Positions 26,410 to 37,900 of a stretch of DNA of 64,000 bases are shown here, in pieces (position 1 is the stretch's first letter; every line of letters begins with the position of its first letter). The DNA comes from Athripsodes cinereus (Eukaryota; Arthropoda; Insecta; Trichoptera; Leptoceridae). Location: positions 24,751,542 to 24,815,541 of the forward strand of contig OX388305.1 in NCBI GenBank assembly GCA_947579605.1. The letters run 5' to 3'. A program made the translations under genes and the position numbers. Below the pieces are notes generated by a model. That model saw only the letters and a program-made list of their open reading frames with translations. It ran no database searches and had not been told where the DNA came from.

Positions 26410-29070
26410 ATTCAATGCAATCTTATCGCCCTTCAATACTCCCTTGGGAAGCGTGCCTTTGCGCCTACTGAATCATCTCAATCCACTTTTTTAAGTCTCT
26501 AATGTTGCTGTCACAACAACGGTGCTGCGTATTGCTGTTTTTATCTATAGGTACTATATTGTTCTAATCAATGCCTGTATTTTTTGTGCAGTTTATTCGA
26601 CGAAATTCCGTACTGTAGTGCATATAGTAGGTATGAAAAAGTTTGTATGGCAATTGGTAATATATCTTCGTTTCGAAATTATTTACCTCCGTTGTATCAT
26701 TATTCACAATCTTCTCCCAATACACTATAAGCCAATTTAGTCAATATTTTTTCTCATCCATTCGTAAAGCAGCTTCCGATATTAATATTATGGTCGCTGG
26801 CGAGATGAAGTATACCACCGGGGAAGATAGATTTATATATTGTAGGTAGTTTGGAACACTTGTTCGTTACACGTTATTTACCCGGTGGCTGTCTGTACGC
26901 GTATTATCATACTTTATGTATTTTGTATCTCAGCCGACGTGACTTCGTGTCTCTTAGTCACACCTTTGTATTATCATTAGATATACTTTGATAATTATAA
27001 TAATTGAGCCAAACAAAATTAATTAAGAGAGCAATATTTAGGTACAATTGAGAATATGTTGCGTGCGATGTTACTTTGTCGAGGGCCGATATTTCAATGT
27101 GGCCTTTAGTGATCTTAATCCCGAGATAGCCAATTGGGACAATTATTTTACAGCAAAATGTAAGGGACAGATATAGTAAGCCTCAATGACAAATTATTTG
27201 TATTTGTATCATTATTATAAATCACTTGAAATAAAAAAATTGAAAAATAGCTGACAAGTTTATTTGAGGGTCGTTATGAAATATTGAAATTTATTGAATA
27301 TGAAAGGAAGTTTAACTGTATTGAGCTATTGGGCTATCTTAGAATAAAGATCACTCTATAAACAGACAGCAATAACTATCTGAACAAACAAGTAATACAT
27401 AATATAATGTTACCTAATAGGTATTACCATAATATTGTTACCTGCCTCTCTCTCTCTCTCCCCCCAGGTAGATACTGCTGTGAAATAGAATCAAGTAGAG
27501 TGGGTGGTTAATATAATTAAAACGTATTATGATGGGGTTCATAGGGTAACGTTTACTTTAGATGGATACATATTATTATTATTATCCTAGGCGATTATTG
27601 TCAAATTCAACGTCTCTCCTTATTATGTACAGTGAATTCATAGAAAGTAATATATTGCGAAATTGTAACAGGCGTCAGTGTCTGTGTATGTATTATATTG
27701 GAACTACTTAGTAGAATGTTATTAGTACGAGTATTATTAGTTTTACTGCGTTCCTCGGCATGTAATCTTAACCTAACACAATCTAGAGAACAAGAGTAAC
27801 TATGTCTAATGGAACTTCTCATGTCCTCTATTCTATAGTGCCTATATTCTATTACTTGTACGAAATTAAAGTAAATTTCTAATACCCTCTATTATTATTA
27901 TCTCAACGATACAGTTTGATTGTATTTACATACAATTCGATTGTAGTATGTTTTGATGGATTTTCAAATATACTGCTACTGACTTTGTCTATACATAGAA
28001 CTAGTGTGACTGTATTAATAAATATACTATTGATTCTATATGTCAGTGTATAATCAATATTGTTTATATGTTATATTTGGTTAAAACCGCGACTTGTTTA
28101 AATAAAGACTGTTGTGTACAATGTGTATAATGTTCTTCACCGTACATGATAATATTAAAGCTAAATCATTGAACTGAATGTATGCTTTGTACAAAGTATC
28201 TTGTATTAATATTAATATCATAATTGATTACCTACTCTGTATAATATTATGCCTGAATAATATTAACAATATATACAGTGGTATAACATCTGAATTACTG
28301 TACCAGTAAATTTGAGAAGTTCCACTTGTGGTACTCGTGATATGAGCTCACGTTCATTTAATTCACTAGCCTGTAGTTATAATATTTCAAGTGATATCTT
28401 CGCAATTCATCTGCCTGATTTATTGTCCGAATTCATCGTGACGACTGTACCACGCATTGTTTTTGGTAGCCACGACCATTGAATATCACAATAATGTATG
28501 TGACACGTACTTTCTAGACCACAATGCGATTAGCGGATTGTACGTGAAACGACCGCCTACCTATAGAACAAACTTTCGGTTTAATGATCCACTGAAATCC
28601 TCACAATTAATTTTAACGCAGCGCTGTTACGGTTGTTATCAGCTTCCAAACAATCATCTATAGATGGACACGTAGGTATAATGAACCATAGCATATTGTC
28701 TATATATTCGTTGTTCTCGTAACAAATGAACGTACTGCATGAACATAATCAACTTTCCAGTTAACAACCATTGTCACTTTATGACTCTACAATTGAATAT
28801 TGCTCGTTGCTTTACATAGAGTTGTGTATTTGAAAGCGTTTGGAAGCGATGCAAATCGAAAAATAATTATTTCTGTTGTTAATCTGTCGGGATCTAGGTG
28901 TTTATGTTGGATGATTTTAATCAACACCTTGTCTATTATTAATTAATTAAATTGGAATGCATAATCAGTGGCACAATTGGTTGTTGAATGTATATTTGAT
29001 TATATTATTTTATTATCCCATAGCATTTTTACTATTTCAATGAAGTTAAATTTGTCTGGTCTAATTTGAA
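26410..29070. other. AT-rich gene-free stretch
   Basis: No recognisable gene. A (CT)n/C run occurs at about 27446-27466. Small frames (26522-26740, 27607-27822, 28457-28663) show no family resemblance. Confidence 0.5.
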
Positions 29071-29072
29071 TA

Positions 29073-29373
29073 TTCTTCTTCTTCTTCTTCTTTTTCTTTT
29101 CGGCAAGGCACCCGACATCGAGTGAATTATGCCTATATACTCACTGCTGTGAGTACAATGTCTTAACGTAGTGGGTATTCATTAGTACATAGCTACATAG
29201 TAACTGCCGTTTCAGTCGCCACGTGCGGCAAGTACATCTCAAGGGCATTGGGATCAATGAACTCCCCGCCCGAGTAACCAATACATGCACACCGCTTGTG
29301 TGTCGACATCGTTGCAATCACAGGGCCGTTTTCAGGAATATATTTGATGTTAAACACATCGTAGTCTTACAAA
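29073..29373 (-). mobile_element. GC-richer retroposon 3' end with (GAA)n tail
   Basis: On the minus strand a frame is open from about 29373 to a TAG near 29204. It includes ENGPVIATMSTHKRCACIGY and then GGEFIDPNALEMYLPHVATE. About 100 bases follow, then GTGCCTTGCCGAAAAG and a GAAGAA run (29073-29100). Base composition is clearly unlike the flanks. A short tandem-repeat tail of this type is typical of RTE-like LINE or SINE 3' ends, and 46010-46240 ends in a similar GAAGAAG run. I do not recognise the translated segment; it may be non-coding 3' UTR. It lies directly downstream of the LINE at 29.4-34.7 kb and could be a target that element inserted into. Confidence 0.45.
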
Positions 29374-29501
29374 AAAAAAATCTTTGTCAAAATTTATTAT
29401 TATTTTTATAATAATAATTTGTTTCAAAAACATTTACTATAAAACAATTTATCATTAGGTATAATTTATTATTGAAATTTATTCTTATTAAAATTAATAA
29501 T

Positions 29502-32500
29502 TTAGATGTTCTTATTAAATTTTTTAAGGTGATTTATTAAGGCTAGGTTCACTTTATTACAATTTTGGGCCAAAAGAGAATGGACAGAAATGGGAAAATT
29601 AAAACCCAACTTCCTAATCGTCTGAGAAAATTCTTGATTAGGTAGGAGTGGGCAACCAAAGAAAACGTGGTCCAGAGTTTCCGTGTCCTCCCCGCATTCG
29701 CACATAGGGGAATCCAGAATATTGATTCTGGCCAAATGAGAGGCAATAACACAATGTCCTATCCTCATTCTACAGAGAAGCGAAATGTTTAATTTTGGCC
29801 ATTTTGTTTCTTGAAACCAAGGTTGCGAGGGGATTGAAGGCTGAATTCCTTTATAATGAGACCCAGATACAGACCCGATAAATGAATAATTCCACTTCTC
29901 ATAAATTTTATCTCTTACAACACCCAGACAATCTCCTATAGGAAGTACAAATGCATTTGGCAATATACCACAAGAACATGCTTCCTTAGCCAGAATATCT
30001 ACTTTCTCGTTTCCGGCAATACCCACATGAGCAGGGATCCAAGCAATCACCAACTCAATATTTTTACTTGATGCCTCGAACATCAATCTTAAAATATCGT
30101 GGATTATACAATTATTTGATGACAAACTACCCTTTCGCCCTAGAAGAGATACGAGGCTAAGGGAATCAGTAAAGACAATTGCCCGTGAAAGTAATCTTTC
30201 GACAATTACCCCTAACGCCTCTCTGAGAGCTAAACATTCTGCTGTAAAAACAGATGCAGAAGATGGGAGTTGAAATTGAAGTTCGACTTGAAGAGAAGGA
30301 GAGTAAACAGCCGATCCACATTCATTTGTATGAGATTTAGACCCATCCGTAAAGAAGATCGTATGGGCAGGCCATTCACTATTCACTCTATGAAGGAAAA
30401 GGATATTCACAACCTGCGGGCTCAATGTAAAAACTGATTTATCCAAACCTATCGAATCAACAATATTGCATGCCTGCAATGAATAATTGAATGGAATAGA
30501 ATGATGAATTGAAGGTGTAAGGTGAATTGAAGAAGAGAAACTTTGGGCTACATACTCCCAAGAGGAGCACAAAAGAGGGTACTTTCTATTACGCCAATAA
30601 GGAGAATTTAAGCAAAGCTCCAACAATGTTTGTAATTTGAGGAGCAACATATGAGGACCCATGCTCAATCTCCTCAAAACGAATTTGTGAGATAGAAAAA
30701 CTCGCCTTAGGCAAAGGGGCATCTCTACACACTCTGCCTGCAAGGCTATTATTGGAGACGATCTCATGGCTCCCAGTATCAGTCTCAGGCATTTATTCTG
30801 AACTCTTTCTAGTTTTGCGCTTAAATAATTTGGAAGGGGATCCATTAGGAAGCATGCATAGTCGATGAGGCTTCGGATGAGGGATGAGTAAAGCATTCTC
30901 ATAGTAGTCGGGTGGGCCCCCCACCAGACTCTAGAAACCGCTCTGAGGATGTTTATATTTTTTTCGCACTTGGCTATTATATTGTCAATATGAAGGTTCC
31001 AAGAGAGTTTTCTGTGTAAAGTGACCCCCAAAAACTTTACTGATTCACAACTTGAAATAGTGGAATTGTTGCACTTTAAAGATATATTGGAGGGTTTATG
31101 TTTGTTTGAGAAAACAACGAGTTGGCTTTTGGAAGGTGAAAGAGTCATACCATTGGCACTAAACCATTCACCTAAGAGATTAAGGGATGCTTCAAGTTTC
31201 TCACCCGTAGTGAGCGTGGAACCAACAGAACAATAGATAACGAAGTCATCTGCGTATTGTAGTATATTGACTTCAGGAGGCAGAGCGTTTCCAATGTCAT
31301 GAGTGTATAGATTAAAAAGAATTGGGCTAAGCGCCGATCCTTGTGGGAGTCCTTTATACACTTTTCTTTCGACAAGCCCATGGAAGGAGTTAATTAGCAT
31401 ACTCCTTTCGCACATTATGTTAAAAATAAGACAACATAATGAATTGGGTAAGCCCGCAGATGACATTTTCTGAAACAATACAGGTAAGAGAACGCTATCA
31501 TATGCCCCACAAATATCTAGGAAACAGGCCGCTAGATCACTCTTATTAGATCTTGCAATGTGTATATCAGTTACTAGAATACTCAAGTTATCCATACAAG
31601 ATCTTCCCTTTCTAAATCCAAATTGAAAGGAGGGAAATGTACCAGAGTTTTCAAAAAAATATTCCAGTCTTTTTTTTAACATGCGTTCTAGGATCTTCAA
31701 AAAGCAACAAGACAATGCGATTGGGCGATATGATGAAGGTAGAGAAGGGTTTTTTCCGGGCTTAAGGATTGGAACAATGGATTGCCTTTTCCAGGAAGAA
31801 GGAATGTTTCCACTCCTCAGTATTAAATTAAATAATTCCAATAGTTTTATTAAAAGAAGTTTAGGAGCATGTCGGAAAAAAGAGTATGGTATGAGATCAG
31901 GTCCGGGAGAAGAATCCCCTGCAGAGTGAACGGCGGAAGACAGTTCATCAAATGAGAAAGGAGATGAAAGTACATTAGATTGCTCCTGAGATGTAGGACT
32001 TCTTTGAAGTTCCAGCATTTCAGGTGCGTATGCTGGGGACAAGTTATCTATAAAGTTTTCAATCCATGGACCTATCTTGGTTTGTCTTTGGTTTGGGGAG
32101 AAAGAACCTCTAAATCGTCGAATGGATTCCCACACATCCGATGAAGGTGTGTCAGGGGATAAAGAAGTGCAAAAATCTTGCCAACCTTTTCTTTTCTTTT
32201 TCCTGAGAAATTTTTTGGTACGAGCTTGCACATTCCGAACGAGTAAAAAGTTTTCCCAAGACATATTGTTTTTAAAAGATTTAATCACTGCCTTTCTTTG
32301 TTCGACTGCCTCCGAACATTCCTTGTCCCACCAAGGAGGGGATGTTTTGCGGGGCTTTCGATTAGAGGACATTGGTATAGAGGCTGTTGCAGCACGTAAA
32401 ATCACATCATGGATTCCGTTCGCAAATTCGTCGACCCCCTGATGCTCACCCTGCACACCAGCGACATCCAATAGAATGTGATTCTGAAATTCATCCCAAT

Positions 32501-33263
32501 TAGCTTTCTTTGTAATAAATTTACTCCTAAATGGGCCATTTGAGGTGCTTTTGGAGGTTACTTTTAAATCAATGATTATGGGAAAGTGGTCACTGGAGAG
32601 CGGGTCCTCAAGGATTTCCCATGTTGACATAGGAGCAATGTCCGCAGTACAGATTGATATATCTACCGCACTTTGTCTCTGATTTGGATTTGAGAAGCGA
32701 GTGGGATCTCCACTATTAAGGATACAGAGATTAAAGTCATCTGTCCAGGTCAGAATAGCCTTTCCTGGAGAGTCCAGGGACTGGCTTCCCCAGGAGGGAG
32801 CATGAGCATTGAGATCTCCCAGGATCATGTAAGATGGGGAAAGTTCTGAAATGATTTCAGACCAGAAGCTCCTGTCGAAATTAGTTCTGGGAGGAGCGTA
32901 TACGGACACTACAGATATATTATTGATTTTCGCTGCCACCAACTGTATATTTGATGGAATATTCAGAGAAATCCTGTTGAACTCAAGAGAGTCCCTTACT
33001 AAAAGAGCTGCTCCTCCCCTACCATCCAAGCGATCATCTCTAAAACAGGAATAACCTGGGAAATATACAAACGAATCGTGCGAAAACCATGTCTCTGATA
33101 AAGCAGCTACATCAATGTTATGAGTTTTGAGCAAAAACAGAATGTCATCTCTGTTGGAAACTGCACTACGGCAGTTCCACTGAAGGATGGATAAATTAGA
33201 AAGCTTACTTTTCGAGATGCTGGTTATGTTCGTTGCGTTGGCTATTTTCGATGAGGAGTGCGT
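29502..33263 (-). CDS. LINE ORF2 polyprotein: endonuclease, reverse transcriptase, RNase H
   Basis: The frame is open from 33263. The characteristic endonuclease beginning (LSILQWNCRSAVSNRDDILF) lies between 33195 and 33135, so the protein starts upstream of the first ATG; there is no in-frame ATG until far inside the endonuclease. Numbered from the TTG at 33134, an apurinic-type endonuclease occupies residues 1-200 (E14-T-W, GDLNAH, SDHFPI). The RT (about 400-680) has LPQGSALSPILFNLY and the catalytic YADD at 627-630 (31256-31245). An RNase H (about 920-1050) has TDGS with D930 and WIPAHVGIAGNEKVD. The C-terminal zinc-binding segment is CRMRIGHC...CECG...H..FGC. All catalytic motifs seen are intact. 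Its role is target-primed reverse transcription in the nucleus. Expression probably depends on reinitiation or frameshifting after ORF1, the ORF2 frame being +1 relative to ORF1. Confidence 0.9.
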   Translation of the reverse strand, partial: THSSSKIANATNITSISKSKLSNLSILQWNCRSAVSNRDDILFLLKTHNIDVAALSETWFSHDSFVYFPGYSCFRDDRLDGRGGAALLVRDSLEFNRISLNIPSNIQLVAAKINNISVVSVYAPPRTNFDRSFWSEIISELSPSYMILGDLNAHAPSWGSQSLDSPGKAILTWTDDFNLCILNSGDPTRFSNPNQRQSAVDISICTADIAPMSTWEILEDPLSSDHFPIIIDLKVTSKSTSNGPFRSKFITKKANWDEFQNHILLDVAGVQGEHQGVDEFANGIHDVILRAATASIPMSSNRKPRKTSPPWWDKECSEAVEQRKAVIKSFKNNMSWENFLLVRNVQARTKKFLRKKKRKGWQDFCTSLSPDTPSSDVWESIRRFRGSFSPNQRQTKIGPWIENFIDNLSPAYAPEMLELQRSPTSQEQSNVLSSPFSFDELSSAVHSAGDSSPGPDLIPYSFFRHAPKLLLIKLLELFNLILRSGNIPSSWKRQSIVPILKPGKNPSLPSSYRPIALSCCFLKILERMLKKRLEYFFENSGTFPSFQFGFRKGRSCMDNLSILVTDIHIARSNKSDLAACFLDICGAYDSVLLPVLFQKMSSAGLPNSLCCLIFNIMCERSMLINSFHGLVERKVYKGLPQGSALSPILFNLYTHDIGNALPPEVNILQYADDFVIYCSVGSTLTTGEKLEASLNLLGEWFSANGMTLSPSKSQLVVFSNKHKPSNISLKCNNSTISSCESVKFLGVTLHRKLSWNLHIDNIIAKCEKNINILRAVSRVWWGAHPTTMRMLYSSLIRSLIDYACFLMDPLPNYLSAKLERVQNKCLRLILGAMRSSPIIALQAECVEMPLCLRRVFLSHKFVLRRLSMGPHMLLLKLQTLLELCLNSPYWRNRKYPLLCSSWEYVAQSFSSSIHLTPSIHHSIPFNYSLQACNIVDSIGLDKSVFTLSPQVVNILFLHRVNSEWPAHTIFFTDGSKSHTNECGSAVYSPSLQVELQFQLPSSASVFTAECLALREALGVIVERLLSRAIVFTDSLSLVSLLGRKGSLSSNNCIIHDILRLMFEASSKNIELVIAWIPAHVGIAGNEKVDILAKEACSCGILPNAFVLPIGDCLGVVRDKIYEKWNYSFIGSVSGSHYKGIQPSIPSQPWFQETKWPKLNISLLCRMRIGHCVIASHLARINILDSPMCECGEDTETLDHVFFGCPLLPNQEFSQTIRKLGFNFPISVHSLLAQNCNKVNLALINHLKKFNKNI

Positions 33264-34617
33264 TTAGTGCAGGAATTAAGGAAGCAGCGTTTGGCGATGT
33301 CAAATTTTTTCGTGAAAGTATTTCAATAAGCATTGTTAATAGTGAGTAAAGAAAATTATTGTTATCAAGTGTCAAAGTTTCTTTGAGATTTTCAACTACA
33401 TCTTGGTCAGGTACGAGTACTCTTTGTGAAATTGCGCAACCATTAGAACTCTGAGAAGGAGATCCATTGGTATATGAGAGGAACGAATTGTGCTTTTCTT
33501 TGTCATACCCACCATTTGTTGATATTTTATGGGGCTTACCAACTACTGTTCTACTATGACGTGTGGAAAAATTTCGAGAGTTGACAGATATTGTTGGGGG
33601 ATCTGGAGGGGTAGCAAGAACTTCAGCGTATGAAGATTTAATTGAAGGGTGCAGTTTTGCTGCTTGAATATATGAAATATTAGAAACAGTCATAGAATTC
33701 TTTATAGCTCTTTGCCTGAAATATTCAGGACACGAAGTACTTATCGCTTTGTGTGCTCCTTTACACTGAAAACATTTAATTTCTGCAGTCTTACACTCTT
33801 CTGAGGAGTGGTTATCCCCACAATTAAAACATTTTGGTGGCGAACGACATCCAGCTTTTGCGTGACCATACTTACAGCAATTAAAGCACTGAATTGTTGG
33901 GAAATTATATTTTTCAACATTGAAAGAGTTGTAGAGAATGTAAATATGGGATGGTAGAAATTGGCCTTCGAATGTTATTACTATACTCCTGGATGGTTTC
34001 CATTCGACAGAACCAGATGTTCTGTCTTTGTAATTCAGTCGTCTTATTTTTATTACGTTTTCCACTTCTGGATTCGATTCTAGAATGGACGATATCAATT
34101 CGTCATTTGTGATATCTAGTGGGATACCCCTTATTAAGCCCATTCTTGTGACGTTAAACGAGGGAATATATGCTCTAAAATTAGAGTTCGAAGATATAAA
34201 TATATTTTTTATAAAAGTATTGGCCATAATTCCCGACGTGAACTCGAGAGAGATTTTAAATTTCCCTTCAGCTTTTAAAGAACCGTTTACGACGCCTTGA
34301 GTTTTTCTAGTATAAAGAAATTTACCGAACTGCAAGGGGGAAATAGATTTACCCTGTTCAGCATTTTGCACGAACACGATATAGGGCCCACATGATTTGT
34401 TTGAGTAAAAATACTCCCTGACGGGTGTATTAGAAGCAGAGTAAGAAGAAATAGGTGTAGCTGAGGTCTTATCAGTAGGTGCGAGATTAGCAAAATCAAA
34501 ATCCATGTTAAGTGTATGGTCTGTTTCTAAGTTTTGATGTGTTCTCTTTCTCTTTGGATCGGGGGGATCCGGAGGAGGAGGAGCTGGTGGAAGAGTGTGA
34601 GGTGGATCGCCATCCAT
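33205..34617 (-). CDS. LINE ORF1 protein (Gag-like, three CCHC zinc knuckles)
   Basis: 470 residues starting at an ATG. The N-terminus is proline-rich (residues 7-21, PPHTLPPAPPPPDPPDP style) and followed by a basic KRKR patch, possibly nuclear targeting. Residues about 75-235 form the conserved insect LINE ORF1 region of RRM-like type. Three zinc knuckles follow: C244-x2-C247-x4-H252-x4-C257, C263-x2-C266-x3-H270-x4-C275 and C282-x2-C285-x3-H289-x6-C296. The last two have non-canonical spacing but match the arrangement of I- and Jockey-type Gag-like proteins. A Ser/Thr-rich tail of about 170 residues completes it. It should bind element RNA and form the RNP with ORF2. The stop overlaps the start of the ORF2 open frame by 59 bases. 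Confidence 0.88.
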   Translation of the reverse strand: MDGDPPHTLPPAPPPPDPPDPKRKRTHQNLETDHTLNMDFDFANLAPTDKTSATPISSYSASNTPVREYFYSNKSCGPYIVFVQNAEQGKSISPLQFGKFLYTRKTQGVVNGSLKAEGKFKISLEFTSGIMANTFIKNIFISSNSNFRAYIPSFNVTRMGLIRGIPLDITNDELISSILESNPEVENVIKIRRLNYKDRTSGSVEWKPSRSIVITFEGQFLPSHIYILYNSFNVEKYNFPTIQCFNCCKYGHAKAGCRSPPKCFNCGDNHSSEECKTAEIKCFQCKGAHKAISTSCPEYFRQRAIKNSMTVSNISYIQAAKLHPSIKSSYAEVLATPPDPPTISVNSRNFSTRHSRTVVGKPHKISTNGGYDKEKHNSFLSYTNGSPSQSSNGCAISQRVLVPDQDVVENLKETLTLDNNNFLYSLLTMLIEILSRKNLTSPNAASLIPALNALLIENSQRNEHNQHLEK

Positions 34618-34669
34618 CTCTATTAAAATAAAATTAAAATGTTAAAAATAACCAAAGATAGTCTTACCA

Positions 34670-34930
34670 GAGCTGCAACAAAAAACAAGAAAAAAAATTG
34701 AAAAATAAAACTAAAAAAAATCAACTGAAGCCGGCCCTCAACCGGAATGTAGAAAAAATAATAATTAAATTATTATAAATTTTAAATAACACCGCACAGC
34801 AATAGACACAACCGAATGATCAAAGGTATTGTCACCGAATGAATTTGAATATTCAATCACGATTGATTAAACAGCGCGTCTCATCGCGCGCAGCAATTCA
34901 ATTTCGTTGCTTGTTAGCGTATCAACGAGA
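34670..34930 (-). other. possible LINE 5' leader or flanking DNA
   Basis: Upstream of ORF1 on the minus strand the sequence is GC-richer in patches (CCGGTTGAGGGCCGGC near 34730-34745; GCGCGCGATGAGACGCGC near 34876-34895) than ordinary flanks. It could be the internal promoter and 5' UTR of the LINE, which in I elements lies in the first couple of hundred bases. The 5' boundary could not be placed. Confidence 0.3.
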
Positions 34931-34934
34931 TGCA

Positions 34935-37900
34935 CGTCTTGTTCTTAACATTATTAACTAGGCAAGATTTACAAACAAACTTTAATCATAACTCGCTCAC
35001 AGATTGTGAATTGACTTCTCACTCGTCTCACACTGATATGTATATAAGTATGTACCGCAATGTATGTAGACAGCACACAATAATATTAATGCAGGCAATT
35101 GCATATTCAACAGCTCCGATGAGGCAATTAACATATCTTGATGTCTTCGCCGCCTCGGTGGGCAAATTAGGAACCGACTCTTACACATAACATAGTAATT
35201 GCATACAATGACTGATTTGGATTATGCAAAGCATCTCGAAATTTGTGTTATATTAATTAATTCCAAATTTGCATTTCATCAAGTTATTCAATTAATTGCG
35301 TTGCAATAAACGCTGCTAACATGTTAGGTACAAACTTCGCATCGTACTAGATATTTGATTGAAAACTTCATAGATATATTCTATTTGTAATAATATCATT
35401 CATTTTCATTAATTAAATCAAAAATTAAAGGTGGTACGATGTTAACAAAAATTCAATGCTTTCAAGAGGCCGCTATACAGTTTTAATTTTATAAAATGCT
35501 CAATTCTCTCTTCACTGCATAATTATCAAACAGCATTGGCCGTGTTCTTAATAATAAAGTATCTATGAGATAGTATAAATATATGAATTTATTATTAATA
35601 CATGCTGTTGCTGTTTCCTAGTTCCACGCTGCAGTTTCATTTCCTGCTAATGCTCTCTGCACTATATGCATGTTATAATTATTATGAAGAAGGCAGGAGG
35701 TAATTTCATGTTAAGATTATTAACCTAATTCTTCTGTCCTTTTAACGTTACGAAAACAATGAAAATTTTAATTCACCAACATTTTCCTTTCCTTTCATAC
35801 ATTCTGTCAGGAAACTGAGAGAAGTAATAATTTTGTTTTTATTTTTCAACCATTATTTTTTTATATTCTTTCTTTGTTAGTAGGTATATGCATTGTTTTA
35901 CAAGAACACTCTCGTTATAATCAAAATATTTGCATAAAGCATTACAGCGTTGTTGGCCGTTGGTTTCTTTCTTTAATTCTTTCACCCAAGATTAATTCCC
36001 TGTTTAACACAGTGCTTTAGCGACGGAAAAGATTCATTTAAAAACATTTCAGGTAGTTTAAAACAGCCCGTTATACTAAAAGCTTCACATGAACATGTTT
36101 ATTTATCAATGTAACATCTCTCAGGTGCTTACATTTCTTATTGAAATCGCCTATTATTCAAATTTATTTAGAAATATTGAAATAAGGGTATACAGTTTTT
36201 CTAATGCTTTATTTTCTGTGTGTTATAAGTCCCTAATGACTTATTATTATATATTATACAAGTATAGCGTTTCGTATACGTTACATTATTAGGTATGAAA
36301 AGTACAGAAGGACATAAAAACCAACAAGTCAGAACAGCTTCTCTCCCTACGATTCTTCCTGGTAGAATCGGAAATGCGCTTCAGTAAGATGAATGATCTG
36401 TCTTGTTATAATGATAAGACTAATCTAATGGCTCTGTCGTCGTTAAATTATAATATATTTCGTCCATCGTTTTTCTGGACGTAGAACCTTAGCAGAGATT
36501 TGTTTGATGAAAATAAGTACGTAGGTGGAACCTAATTTTGCAGCATTATTTTTAACAAGATTATTATTAGCAAAAAATATTTCTATAAAATTTATTAGTA
36601 AAATTGATATATTTTGTACCTGATAAATTATTAATTATAATACTTTGTAAGGCTTTGTTTGGTCAAATATAAAACAAATTTACGGTAACATAATAATTTT
36701 ATTTGTTCTGTTAATGTTTATATCTATACTAATTTGTATAATACTGAAATATTTGTTGTTGTTATAGTTTAAATTGTGCCAACCTTACTATTAAAAGGCC
36801 AGTGGGCCGTTGATGTATCAATAAATAAATAAATAAATAAATTTGTCACAAGTTTTTCAACAATGATAAATAATACTTAATAATATTTTCAACAACACAT
36901 CATGTTTGTGATTATAATACTTATTAAATAGGTATATATTTAATAATTATTTGAAACTCAACGTAATTAAAGCCAGAAAGACTGATTAAAATGTTATCCA
37001 CATATTTCAAATTTTATTTACAATGCTTAATCAATATTATTCTGCAATGGAAATGTGGAAATTCATATCATTGCAACCAATTTATTGTAATAGTTTTCAA
37101 ATCAAAGCCATGTGTACTTTTGGTATTAACGTGACATTGTTTATGGCATTAAAAATGAATCAGCCAGACCCCGATTCACTTGCAGGAATGGCGTTAACGC
37201 CACTATACAATAACATGGGGATTATAAAGGTTCCGGGTTAATCCTACAGTTTTCTATTATTTATGGTTTAATAAAATGCTTTATGGAGTTGTTTCTGTAT
37301 AAATAACAATGAAAGAAGTTCCAATCAAAATACCTTTATTGTCTAACCACATAATTTTTATTTCAAACTTTTCCCATATTTATTGTCGATTTTCGAAATT
37401 TACTTCTAGAGGACAGCACGCATGTTTACACTTGCAGTTATAGCTCGTATAGATTGATTGATTGATAGACAGTAACGGGTGGTCACAACTTTTAAAATTT
37501 ATTAATAAAAATAAGCTATTTACTAAGTATGAAATATTTTAGAAATTCATAAATTTGAATTGATTTTTTCTCATCAATAATAAAAACACCTTATATAAAA
37601 AGAAAATTGCCTGGAGATAATATCTTATCTATATAATCAAAACTTATTACAAATGCATCAACCCATACTAATAAACCTTTTTAATCAAAACACTCTGAAT
37701 GTATAATTACATATTATGTCGTTATTTTATTCGTACTCAATAGAAATCAACCTTCTGAAGTAGGTGGTATATTTTAATTTCTTTTTCTGTGTGGTTTCCC
37801 GCTTTGTCTTGTATTGTTGATGTTCGGTGATTTTTAACATCTTGAAACATTTCCATACTCCCACTTACTCTTTATTAAATACATATAATAGAAAATTCAC

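Larger units (their letters stand above)
29390..34665 (-). mobile_element. near-complete I-like non-LTR retrotransposon (LINE)
   Basis: The minus strand carries, in order, a 5' leader (at least 34618-34660), ORF1 (34617-33205), ORF2 (33263-29502) and a short AT-rich 3' UTR. The UTR ends near a run of TAA units at about 29395-29418, as is usual for I-clade elements, which end in TAA repeats rather than poly-A. An RNase H domain after RT plus a three-knuckle ORF1 also fit the I group. Both frames are uninterrupted, so the copy looks recent. The exact ends are uncertain. A 9-bp match (TAGTCTTAC) at 29364-29372 and near 34662-34670 could be a target duplication, but that would leave only about 40 bases of 5' UTR. 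Confidence 0.85.

Noticed and set aside
29369..29379. poly-A tail of the LINE
   Set aside because: The A-run is on the plus strand, so it is poly-T relative to the minus-strand element; the TAA-rich run nearer ORF2 fits the family better.
31021..33054. plus-strand frames inside the LINE
   Set aside because: Antisense shadows of ORF2; their translations have no motif.
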